A stretch of 64,000 bases of DNA, taken from NCBI GenBank assembly GCA_963726335.1, contig CAVSCD010000011.1:310001-374000 (forward strand). The letters run 5' to 3'. The stretch comes from CAVSCD01 sp963726335. GTDB lineage: Bacteria > Acidobacteriota > Aminicenantia > Aminicenantales > UBA8522. Shown here piece after piece: positions 18,286-26,057 of this stretch (its first letter is position 1; every line of letters starts with the position of its first letter). The notes under the pieces were generated by a model. It was not told the DNA's origin. It did not search any database and worked only from the letters and a program-made list of their open reading frames with translations. The translations under genes were made by a program, and so were the position numbers.

Positions 18286-19755
18286 ATGTGCGGCGTAATC
18301 GGCCTGTTCACCAACTCGGATGTCTTCCGCGACTTATACCAGGGCCTGCTGGCCGTCCAGCACCGCGGCCAGGACGCGGCCGGCATCATCACCTACAGCG
18401 GCCGCTTCCATACCGTAAAGGGGAACGGCCTCGTCCAGGACATCTTCACCCCGGAAGATGCGCAGCGCCTCAAAGGCCACATCGGCGTCGGGCAGACCCG
18501 CTACCCGACGATCGGCGGCGGCCGCGGCGAGGACGCCCAGCCTTTTCTGATCAACTCGCCGTTCGGCATCATCATGGCCCATAACGGCAACATCATCAAT
18601 TACCGGGAGCTCAAGAAGGAGCTGTTCGAGAAACACCACCGGCTGCTCAACTCCGACAACGACGTCGAGGCCATGCTCAACGTCTTCGCCCAGGAGCTGG
18701 CCGCCCAGCGCATCCGGCAGGTCACCCCGGAGAACATCTTCAAGGCCGTGGACGGCTTATACAAGACCGTCAAGGGAGGCTATTCCGTCATCGCCTACAT
18801 CGCGGAGCAGGGCATGGTGGCCTTCCGGGACCCCTACGGCATCAAGCCGCTGGTCTTCGGCATCCGGAATGACGGCGTCAAGCCCTCCTACGCCTTCGCT
18901 TCCGAGAGCGTCTCCCTCAACCTGATGGGGTTCAGCCAGATCGAAAACGTCAGCGCCGGGGAGGCTGTCTTCCTCGACCGGAACCGGGTCCTCCACCGCC
19001 GGCAGATCGCCCGCTGCCCGCACTCACCCTGTCTCTTCGAGTGGGTCTATTTCGCCCGGCCCGACTCGTTCATCGACAACGTCAACGTCTATAGCTGCCG
19101 GGTCGAGCTGGGCCGTCTCCTGGCCGGCGAAATCAAGAAGCAGAAGCTCAAGATCGATGTCGTCGTCCCCATCCCCGATTCGGCGCGCGACGCGGCCATC
19201 GAGATCGCCCGGGCCCTGGACCTCAAGTACCGCGAGGCCCTGGTCAAGAACCGCTACATCGGGCGGACCTTCATCATGCCGGGCGAGGGCAAGCGCCGCG
19301 CCTCGGTCCGGCAGAAGCTCAACCCGATCGCCTCCGAGTTCAAGGGCCGGAACGTCCTGCTCGTCGACGACAGCATCGTCCGGGGCAACACCTCCCGGGC
19401 GATCGTCCGGATCGTCCGCGAGTGCGGCGCCGCCAAGGTTTACTTCGCCTCGTATTCGCCGCCGCTTCGCTATCCCTGCGTCTACGGCATCGACATGCAG
19501 ACCCACGATGAGTTCGTCGCCCGGGGCGCCGACCCCGACGAGGTCGCCCGGCGGATCGGCGCGGACAAGGTCATCTACCAGACCCTGGCCAACCTGAAAA
19601 AGGCGGTCCGGCTGGGGAACAAGAAGATCACCCGCTTCTGCGCCGCCTGCTTCGACGGCATCTATCCCACGGGCGATGTCACCCCCGAGCTTCTCAAGCG
19701 CATCGAGGACGAGAGGCAGACGGTCCACGACCGCCAGCTCGAGCTGAATATTTAG
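18286..19755 (+). CDS. purF: Amidophosphoribosyltransferase
   Basis: A protein of 489 residues. The start MCGVIGLF puts the glutaminase nucleophile Cys at position 2, with no propeptide. The glutaminase domain shows GVGQTRYPTIGG and MAHNGNIINY. The phosphoribosyltransferase domain has the PRPP-binding loop LLVDDSIVRGNTSRA. Cysteines in SPCLFEWVYFARPDS, RYPCVYGID and FCAACFDGIYPTGD match the Fe-S-type (Bacillus-like) enzyme. It makes phosphoribosylamine, the first committed step of purine synthesis. It has its own promoter and is followed by a hairpin and a convergent operon. Confidence 0.96.
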   Translation: MCGVIGLFTNSDVFRDLYQGLLAVQHRGQDAAGIITYSGRFHTVKGNGLVQDIFTPEDAQRLKGHIGVGQTRYPTIGGGRGEDAQPFLINSPFGIIMAHNGNIINYRELKKELFEKHHRLLNSDNDVEAMLNVFAQELAAQRIRQVTPENIFKAVDGLYKTVKGGYSVIAYIAEQGMVAFRDPYGIKPLVFGIRNDGVKPSYAFASESVSLNLMGFSQIENVSAGEAVFLDRNRVLHRRQIARCPHSPCLFEWVYFARPDSFIDNVNVYSCRVELGRLLAGEIKKQKLKIDVVVPIPDSARDAAIEIARALDLKYREALVKNRYIGRTFIMPGEGKRRASVRQKLNPIASEFKGRNVLLVDDSIVRGNTSRAIVRIVRECGAAKVYFASYSPPLRYPCVYGIDMQTHDEFVARGADPDEVARRIGADKVIYQTLANLKKAVRLGNKKITRFCAACFDGIYPTGDVTPELLKRIEDERQTVHDRQLELNI

Positions 19756-19769
19756 CCGATCGGTCGGGA

Positions 19770-19796
19770 GGACGCTTCCGGGGAAGGGGAACGTCC
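19770..19796. terminator. Candidate bidirectional terminator between convergent genes
   Basis: GGACGcTTCC and GGAACGTCC form a 9-bp stem with one bulged C and a G-rich loop, lying between the stops of purF and the minus-strand dehydratase/reductase gene. There is no long U-tract on either side. Confidence 0.4.
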
Positions 19797-19798
19797 AG

Positions 19799-20740
19799 TC
19801 AGGGATGGGCCCGCCAGTAGTCCAGGAGGTCCCGGAGCGTCTGCTCCATGGGGATCCTCGGCTCCCAGCCCGTGGCCCGGCGGATTTTGCCGTTGTCTCC
19901 CGACAGATACGAGATATCCGCCGGCCTCATCTTCCCGGGGTCCTGCTCGACGTCAATGACCCGGGTGGAATGCGACAGCAGGACGTCGAGGATCCGCCGT
20001 AATGACAGGGCCTCGCCCCGGCAGATGTTGTAGACCTCTCCCCGCTCCCCTTTTTTCAGGAGAAGCGTATAAGCCAGGACGACGTCCCGGACGTCGGTGA
20101 AGTCCCTCCGGACGTCGACGTTCCCCACCTTGAGGACGGACTCCTGGGCGCCCCGCTCGATCCGGATGATCTGTCTCGCCCAGTCCGAGCAGACGAAATC
20201 CGGCGTCTGACCCGGCCCGGTGTGCGGGAAGGGACGGGCGATGACGATGTCCAGCCCGTCGACCCGGCCGTAGAACCCGCCCAGCAGCTCGCCCTCGAGC
20301 TTGGAAAGGCCGTAAGGATTGTCGAGGCGGAAAGGCTCACTCTCGGCGAGCGGCCGCTCGCCGCCGCCTCCCGAAGTGACATCTCCGTAAACGTCCGCGG
20401 AGCTGACGAACAGAAACCTCGCCCCCGCCGCGTACTTCTTGACCGCCTCCAGGAGATAAAACGTGCCCATGACGTTCGTCTCCATCGTCTCTTTTCTCCG
20501 GTCCCAGGATTGCCGGACGTTGGAGACGGCGGCCAGATGGATAACCCATTGCGGCTGGACGGTCCTCACGGCATCGTAGACATCCCGCTCCGATCGGAGG
20601 TCCAGGAAAAAGACGCTCTTTTCCGGTCCGCGCGGCGGCAGCGGAAAACACGTCCCGAAGACCGTGTACTTCGGCGGCGGCAGCGCCGCCGCCAGGTGCC
20701 GGCCCGCGAACCCCGTGGCGCCGGTGATCAGGACTTTCAT
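19799..20740 (-). CDS. NAD(P)-dependent sugar epimerase/reductase (GDP-6-deoxymannose reductase-like)
   Basis: An extended SDR of 313 residues. MKVLITGATGFAGRHLAAAL is the Rossmann GxxGxxG. HLAAVSNVRQSWD and TNVMGTFYLLEAV are typical of GDP-mannose dehydratase and GDP-4-keto-6-deoxymannose reductase (Rmd). The catalytic YxxxK is YGLSK, and VRRDFTDVRDVVLAY is family-typical. The likely product is a GDP-6-deoxyhexose such as GDP-rhamnose; other NDP-sugar reductions are possible. Its ATG overlaps the GH84 stop as ATGA, and it is the last gene of the lptD-rml unit. Confidence 0.85.
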   Translation of the reverse strand: MKVLITGATGFAGRHLAAALPPPKYTVFGTCFPLPPRGPEKSVFFLDLRSERDVYDAVRTVQPQWVIHLAAVSNVRQSWDRRKETMETNVMGTFYLLEAVKKYAAGARFLFVSSADVYGDVTSGGGGERPLAESEPFRLDNPYGLSKLEGELLGGFYGRVDGLDIVIARPFPHTGPGQTPDFVCSDWARQIIRIERGAQESVLKVGNVDVRRDFTDVRDVVLAYTLLLKKGERGEVYNICRGEALSLRRILDVLLSHSTRVIDVEQDPGKMRPADISYLSGDNGKIRRATGWEPRIPMEQTLRDLLDYWRAHP

Positions 20741-23397
20741 CTGCTCCGCGCTTTCGTGGCCCCTTCAAGGTCTTTGATGAGGCCCCGGTAATCTCCGAGA
20801 AGGGACTCCAGCTTGGACTTGAGCTCGGCCTTGAGCACTTCGTTTTCGATGGACGCCAGCCGGGCATAGCTCTCGTTCAGCTGGCTGATGGCCCGCTCGG
20901 CCCGGTCCGTGAGCGACTTGTCCAGGACAAACGGCCCAACGCCGGACCGGTGCTCCCGGCCGTTCCTGATCGCGGCCCAGATGGCAACGAGGGCGTAGTA
21001 CCGGTCATTGAAGGCCAGGAGATTCCTGGCGCCGTCTTTCCCGAAGGAAGCCGTCAGCGCCTTGAACAGCGCAAAGTCCGGCTGGTAGGCCTCGAGATTC
21101 CAGGTGAAATCAGCGAAAGTTAAATATTGGATCCGGCTGAGCTGGCCGCCGCTTCCCAGGTTGGAATAATAGTGGCCGTCCAGGTGATCGGCGAAATCCT
21201 CGGGATAGGTCACATCATGAGGCTCGAACAGATTGCACATGACGGCCTTGCCGGGATAAAGGGCCGGGTATCCGCCATAGCGGCTCGCGCTATGGCGGGC
21301 ATAAGGGGTGTTGTCCCAGATCATGGGCCGGCGCCCGATGTGCGACGTATAACGGCGGATATCCGCGTGGTCATAGGCCAGGGAGCGCACGGTGTTGCCC
21401 GTCCAGACGATCGCCACCCGCGGCGACAGGTGTCTGGAGAGGTCCCGGAAGAACGCCTCGGCGCTGCCCCGGCTGCGATCGATGAACTGGTTCAAGTACG
21501 GAGCGGGACAGAACTCCAGGCGCGTGCCCGGGTAGTCCGTGTCCAGCCAGCCCAGGAGTTCGGAGAGAAGATACGTCTGGGCCTGCGCCAGGTTGGTAAA
21601 CCGTTCCTTGTCCAGGTCGGTAAACAGCGTATATTCGCCGAGCGTCGTTCCGGCATGGGGGACGAAGTCGTCGGCGCACAGCATCAGGGTCCGGGCGCCG
21701 TTATCCAGCCCCAGGCGGAACACCTTTTTGATCTTCTCCAGGCTTTTCGGGTCGGCGTGCGAGAACAGGCCCCGGGCCGCGTCGGGGAGCGTTTCCTCCT
21801 GGGCCTCGTACTCGAAATGATAATAGGGATTGAGCATGACCGCGGTCTGCACGGCCCCGCCGTATTTCCGGGCCGCCCGGCCCAGCGCGGCATGGAATTC
21901 TTCGAAATATCTCCCCGGCTCCCACCAGGTCGTTGGCAGCGCTCCGTAATTATTATAGAACTTATTCAGCTTGTAGAACGCATACTCATCCAGGACGGCG
22001 GCTTCGTCGTTGATCCGGGAAAACAGCCCGGCGATCCTCGTGTCCTTTTCCTCCCTGGCCAACGCCGCGTCGCTGTTGATGGCCAGCTCATTCTGGAAAG
22101 CGCTCAGCACGGCCGACCGGCCCTCGAGGCTCGGAGAGTCCGTGATCTCGGCGAACCGGATGACCGCCGTCTCCGGGTCGAAAAGCTGCACGAAAGTGGC
22201 GGCGGCATAAAAGGTGCCGGCGGGTGACCCACCGGCTAGGAAGATGACATCGTCGGCCCTCCGGATGACATAGCCCTGTTCATGACCGGCCAGGCCCGAC
22301 AGGTCCAGCCGGCCGCGGTACTTGTCCAGCAGGCCGGTCTGCCCGATGGAAATGACCACGGCGTCGGCCGGCAGCCGATCAGGCGTCATACGGACCTCGG
22401 CCGCGTCCAGCCCGAAACGCTCCTTCAGCCGTCCGGCGACGAGGTCCCTGGCCGTGAGCTCGGCCGCCGCCGGGCTGGGCGGCATGGTCAGGAAGACCGT
22501 CTTTCCGGCCAGGTCGATATCCGACCGCGCGCCGATCGTCCGGGGTGTCGGGATGACCAGTTCGGCCCGGTGGCAGGCCTTGTCGAAGAACAGCTCGACC
22601 CGTTCCAGCGGGGTGAAATTCCATCGGGAATAGGAGAAATTGACGTTATCGACCCACATCGTGCCGCTTCCCTTCAAGCCCAGGGAGATCCGGATGAAGA
22701 AGCAGCCGTCGGGCAGGTCGCCCTCCGAGAACGGATAGTTCAGGGTCCGGGCGTTCACCCGTCCCCAGGGGAACTCCTCGATATCGTAGAAGTTCGAGAA
22801 GGCGAAGCCCTTGAAGCTGTTGTCGACGTCCTGGCCGATATATTCATAGTAAACGCCGTTGCCCAGCCGCCTCTTGTCCCGATCATAGAATTCCAGGCGG
22901 AAATCGATGTCCCGGCCGAGACGGGCGTTGAGCCGGGGAACGGAGGGCGCGACCTTCTCCAGCCGGACATCCAATGAAAAATCATAATTGCCGGGGATCA
23001 CCTCGATAAAATCGCTCCTGACTCCCGAGGGCTCGTTGTCGACCTCCCGGACATCAGCGGGGGTCCGGGTGATCTTGACAGCGCGTTGATCGTGGGAGGC
23101 CCCCCGGGAACCGTCGGCGCCCCCCCCGGTCGTTGACCACTCGACATGACCGCCGATAACATCCCAGCCGTCCAGTTCAAAACCCGTGGCTGCGCCGCTC
23201 GCCGGCCGCTCCCGGCCTTTTTCAAAAGAAAAATTGGGGACGAGATTGCCCTTGGCGAATTCCGCCCGGCGGACTTCCCGCGGGACGCTCAGGGTCTCGA
23301 AGGCCGACCACTGCGCGCGCTCAGGGTATTGGGCCTGCTTCCGGCAGGCGATCAGGCTGCACATCATCAAGAAAGAAAGGATGAATCGAGTCGCCAT
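20737..23397 (-). CDS. GH84-type beta-N-acetylglucosaminidase-like lipoprotein
   Basis: A protein of 886 residues. The N-terminal signal ends LMMCSLIACRK, a lipobox, so it is probably anchored in the envelope. Residues 40-270 resemble a carbohydrate-binding beta-sandwich. The next 140 residues resemble the helper domain before GH20/GH84 barrels (AGKTVFLTMPPSP, IRRADDVIFLAGGS). The barrel holds adjacent aspartates D576-D577 in LCADDF, the GH84 substrate-assisted pair, and later VWTGNTVRSL and PMIWDNTPYA. It should remove N-acetylhexosamine from glycans or glycoproteins. AAAGGAAA precedes the ATG. It sits inside a nucleotide-sugar operon and overlaps the next gene by ATGA. Confidence 0.8.
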   Translation of the reverse strand: MATRFILSFLMMCSLIACRKQAQYPERAQWSAFETLSVPREVRRAEFAKGNLVPNFSFEKGRERPASGAATGFELDGWDVIGGHVEWSTTGGGADGSRGASHDQRAVKITRTPADVREVDNEPSGVRSDFIEVIPGNYDFSLDVRLEKVAPSVPRLNARLGRDIDFRLEFYDRDKRRLGNGVYYEYIGQDVDNSFKGFAFSNFYDIEEFPWGRVNARTLNYPFSEGDLPDGCFFIRISLGLKGSGTMWVDNVNFSYSRWNFTPLERVELFFDKACHRAELVIPTPRTIGARSDIDLAGKTVFLTMPPSPAAAELTARDLVAGRLKERFGLDAAEVRMTPDRLPADAVVISIGQTGLLDKYRGRLDLSGLAGHEQGYVIRRADDVIFLAGGSPAGTFYAAATFVQLFDPETAVIRFAEITDSPSLEGRSAVLSAFQNELAINSDAALAREEKDTRIAGLFSRINDEAAVLDEYAFYKLNKFYNNYGALPTTWWEPGRYFEEFHAALGRAARKYGGAVQTAVMLNPYYHFEYEAQEETLPDAARGLFSHADPKSLEKIKKVFRLGLDNGARTLMLCADDFVPHAGTTLGEYTLFTDLDKERFTNLAQAQTYLLSELLGWLDTDYPGTRLEFCPAPYLNQFIDRSRGSAEAFFRDLSRHLSPRVAIVWTGNTVRSLAYDHADIRRYTSHIGRRPMIWDNTPYARHSASRYGGYPALYPGKAVMCNLFEPHDVTYPEDFADHLDGHYYSNLGSGGQLSRIQYLTFADFTWNLEAYQPDFALFKALTASFGKDGARNLLAFNDRYYALVAIWAAIRNGREHRSGVGPFVLDKSLTDRAERAISQLNESYARLASIENEVLKAELKSKLESLLGDYRGLIKDLEGATKARSR

Positions 23398-23459
23398 ATC
23401 GGTGTTTCCTTTTTCCGGAGGCGCCGGGCGGCTTCGGGGGGCAACCACCTCGGAAAGCC

Positions 23460-24494
23460 CTATTTCCGGTCCTTGTAATACGCCGAGTAGAAGGCCTGGA
23501 AGTCGCGGCTGCGGTCCCTGATCTTCCGCCACCAGTCCTCATGATCCCGGTACCAACGGACGGTCGAGGCCAGGGCGTCGTCGAACGCGGCCTCCGGCTC
23601 CCAGCCGAGCGCCCGGAGCTTGCCGCAATCGAGGGCGTACCGGACGTCGTGGCCGAGGCGGTCGGGGACCGGGGTGATCAAGCTGCGCGGGCGGCCCAGG
23701 AGGTCGCAGATCGCCTCCGCCACGCGGATATTTTGGACTTCGTTGCCGGCGCCGATGTTGTAGGCTTCGCCGAGCTCGCCGCGACGGGCGACGAGGTCGA
23801 TGGCCCGGCAGTTGTCTTGGACATAGAGCCAATCCCGGATGTTCGTCCCCTTCCCGTAGAGAGGCAGCGGCTGGCCCTCCAGGGCATTGGTGACGAACAG
23901 GGGGATGAACTTCTCCGGATACTGGTACGGGCCGAAGTTGTTGCTCGGCCGGACGATGACCACGGGCAACCCGAAGGTCACGCGGTAGGCGTAGGCCAGG
24001 CGGTCGGCCCCGGTCTTGCTCGCGGCGTAAGGCGACGACGGGTTCAAGGCGTCCGTCTCATTGAAGAACCCCGCCTCGCGGCTCCCGTAGACCTCGTCGG
24101 TCGAGACGTGCAGGAAAAACTCGATGTCGGGCGCCGCTTTCAGCGCGTCGAGGAGGACGAACGTCCCGTAGACGTCCGTCAGGACGAACTCGCCCGCGTC
24201 CATGATCGACCGGTCGACGTGCGTCTCCGCGGCGAAGTGGACGACGCCCTGGACGCGCCGATAGATCTGCCGGACGACCTCCTGGCTCCGGACGTCGCCC
24301 CGGACGAATTCGTACCGCGGGTCGTTCTCCACGTCCGCGAGGTTGTCCGGGTTCCCGGCGTACGTCAGCTTGTCCAGGTTGACGATCTTCGCGCCGGGAT
24401 ACTCTCTCAGAACGTGATGGATGAAATTGCTGCCGATGAAACCGGCGCCCCCGGTGACGAGAAGCGTCTTGCCGTCGATCGTTCTTTCCGCCAC
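23460..24494 (-). CDS. rmlB: dTDP-glucose 4,6-dehydratase
   Basis: An extended SDR of 344 residues. LLVTGGAGFIGSNFIHHVL is the cofactor motif; HFAAETHVDRSI and VSTDEVYG are diagnostic of RmlB; the catalytic YAASK follows, then PSNNFGPYQYPEKFIPLF. It dehydrates dTDP-glucose to the 4-keto-6-deoxy intermediate of dTDP-rhamnose. I use the GTG at 24494 (VAERTIDG): it lies one base after the TGA of the cupin gene with GGAAGGA upstream, whereas the longer frame is Ser/Arg-rich. Operon order is lptD, rmlA, cupin, rmlB. Confidence 0.95.
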   Translation of the reverse strand: MAERTIDGKTLLVTGGAGFIGSNFIHHVLREYPGAKIVNLDKLTYAGNPDNLADVENDPRYEFVRGDVRSQEVVRQIYRRVQGVVHFAAETHVDRSIMDAGEFVLTDVYGTFVLLDALKAAPDIEFFLHVSTDEVYGSREAGFFNETDALNPSSPYAASKTGADRLAYAYRVTFGLPVVIVRPSNNFGPYQYPEKFIPLFVTNALEGQPLPLYGKGTNIRDWLYVQDNCRAIDLVARRGELGEAYNIGAGNEVQNIRVAEAICDLLGRPRSLITPVPDRLGHDVRYALDCGKLRALGWEPEAAFDDALASTVRWYRDHEDWWRKIRDRSRDFQAFYSAYYKDRK

Positions 24495-24495
24495 G

Positions 24496-24951
24496 TCACC
24501 CGTCCTTCCGCTTCCAGTCGTAGGGGATCTCGGGCGACGACGGGTCGAGCCGCTGCTCGTCGGGATGGGCATAGTCGTAGGTCCGGTCGGGGATGTTGAC
24601 CACCACCGCCTCCTCGGGGCTCACGCACATCCAGCCGTGATGGACGCCGGCCGGGAGCTGGACGAGCATCGGGTTATGGACGCCGATGTAGAACTGGTTG
24701 ACCTCCCGGAAAGTGGGCGAATCGGGCCGGCCGTCATAGACGGCCAGCTTGACCATCCCGGCGACGCAGGCGATGCTATCGGACTGCTTTTCGTGCTTGT
24801 GCCAGGCCTTGACGACGCCCGGATAGGTCGTCGTGACGTAGACCTGCCCGAACTCCTGGAAAAGATCATCGTCCCGCCGCAGGATCTCCGTCAGCCGCCC
24901 GCGCTCGTCGGGAATGACTTTCAGCTTTTTGGTCTTGATGCCGTTGATCAT
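24496..24951 (-). CDS. RmlC-like cupin, dTDP-4-dehydrorhamnose 3,5-epimerase family
   Basis: A cupin of 151 residues. It shows IPDERGRLTEILRRDD, WHKHEKQSD with the RmlC-type His, and PAGVHHGWMC. At 151 residues it is shorter than classical RmlC (about 180), and the dimer-swapped C-terminus is reduced, so it could be a 3,5-epimerase or a related 3- or 5-epimerase or ketoisomerase. It sits between rmlA and rmlB, one base from rmlB, which supports a dTDP-rhamnose role. A second, related cupin is at 47869 beside rmlD. Confidence 0.82.
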   Translation of the reverse strand: MINGIKTKKLKVIPDERGRLTEILRRDDDLFQEFGQVYVTTTYPGVVKAWHKHEKQSDSIACVAGMVKLAVYDGRPDSPTFREVNQFYIGVHNPMLVQLPAGVHHGWMCVSPEEAVVVNIPDRTYDYAHPDEQRLDPSSPEIPYDWKRKDG

Positions 24952-24985
24952 CTGCCTCTCCCCAGGGGACGGCCCCGGCCGCTCC

Positions 24986-26056
24986 TCACTTGAGTCCGAT
25001 CTCGCTCTTGTCCCCGACCATGAAGCGGTAGGCCAGGGGCTTGGGCGGGCACTTGTGGATGCGGACGTCCCGGCCGATCAGGCTCTCGTCGATCCGGCTG
25101 CCGATGTCCAGGATCTCGCTGCCCTCGAGGACGATGCTGTGCTCGATCTCGGTGCCGACGATCCGGCACCCCTTCTGGATCGAGGTGAACGGCCCGATGT
25201 AGGAGTCCGCGATCTCGCAGCCGGCGCCGATGATGGCCGGGCCGCGGATGGTGCTCGCCCGGACCACGGCCCCCGCCTCGATGACCACGGCCCCGCTCAC
25301 CTTGGACGCCTCGTCGACCGTGCCCTCGACCGCGCCCTCGATCGTCTCCAGGATCAGGCGGTTGGCGTCGAGGATGTCCTCGATCTTCCCCGTATCTTTC
25401 CACCAGCCGGAGACGAGGTGCGGCTGAACGACGTAGCCCTTCTCCACGAGGTACTGGATGGCGTCGGTGATCTCGAGCTCGTTCCGCCAGGACGGCCGGA
25501 TGGCCTTGACGGCCTCGAAGATGTGCGCGTCGAACATGTAGACCCCGACGAGCGCCAGGTTCGAAGCCGGCTCTTTCGGCTTTTCCACGAGCCGGACGAC
25601 CTGGTTGTCGCGGAGCTCGGCGACGCCGAACATCTGCGGGTTGGGAACCGGAGTCAGGAGGATCAGGGCGTTCGGCCGGCGCTCCTCGAACTCCCTGACG
25701 AGCGAGATGATGCCGCTCTTCAGGATGTTGTCGCCCAGGTACATGACGAACGGCTCGCCGCGCAGGAACGGCTCGGCGATGAGCACGGCGTGGGCCAGGC
25801 CGAGGGGTTCGGGCTGCTCGATGTAGGTGATCCGGACGTCCGGGCCCCAGCGCGAGCCGTCCCCGGCCGCCTCCCGGATCTCGTCCCGGGTCTCGCCGAC
25901 GATGATCCCGATGTCGCGGATGCCGGCCCCGACCAGCGCCTCGATCCCGTAGAACAGGACCGGCTTGTTCGCCACCGGGACGAGCTGCTTGGCCTGGGTG
26001 AAGGTCAGGGGGCGAAGCCGGGTGCCCTTGCCGCCGCTCAATATTAAGCCTTTCAT
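24986..26056 (-). CDS. rmlA: Glucose-1-phosphate thymidylyltransferase, long form
   Basis: A protein of 356 residues. MKGLILSGGKGTRLRPLTFT is the nucleotidyltransferase signature. KQLVPVANKPVLFYGIEAL, VMYLGDNIL and SGWWKDTGKIEDI follow as in RmlA. Beyond the 240-residue catalytic domain it has a left-handed beta-helix tail of hexapeptide repeats (VIEAGAVV, IRGPAIIGAGC, SYIGPFTSI), the long StrD/archaeal type. It makes dTDP-glucose. GGGAGGAG precedes the chosen ATG, which follows the lptD stop by one base. Confidence 0.93.
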   Translation of the reverse strand: MKGLILSGGKGTRLRPLTFTQAKQLVPVANKPVLFYGIEALVGAGIRDIGIIVGETRDEIREAAGDGSRWGPDVRITYIEQPEPLGLAHAVLIAEPFLRGEPFVMYLGDNILKSGIISLVREFEERRPNALILLTPVPNPQMFGVAELRDNQVVRLVEKPKEPASNLALVGVYMFDAHIFEAVKAIRPSWRNELEITDAIQYLVEKGYVVQPHLVSGWWKDTGKIEDILDANRLILETIEGAVEGTVDEASKVSGAVVIEAGAVVRASTIRGPAIIGAGCEIADSYIGPFTSIQKGCRIVGTEIEHSIVLEGSEILDIGSRIDESLIGRDVRIHKCPPKPLAYRFMVGDKSEIGLK

Positions 26057-26057
26057 G

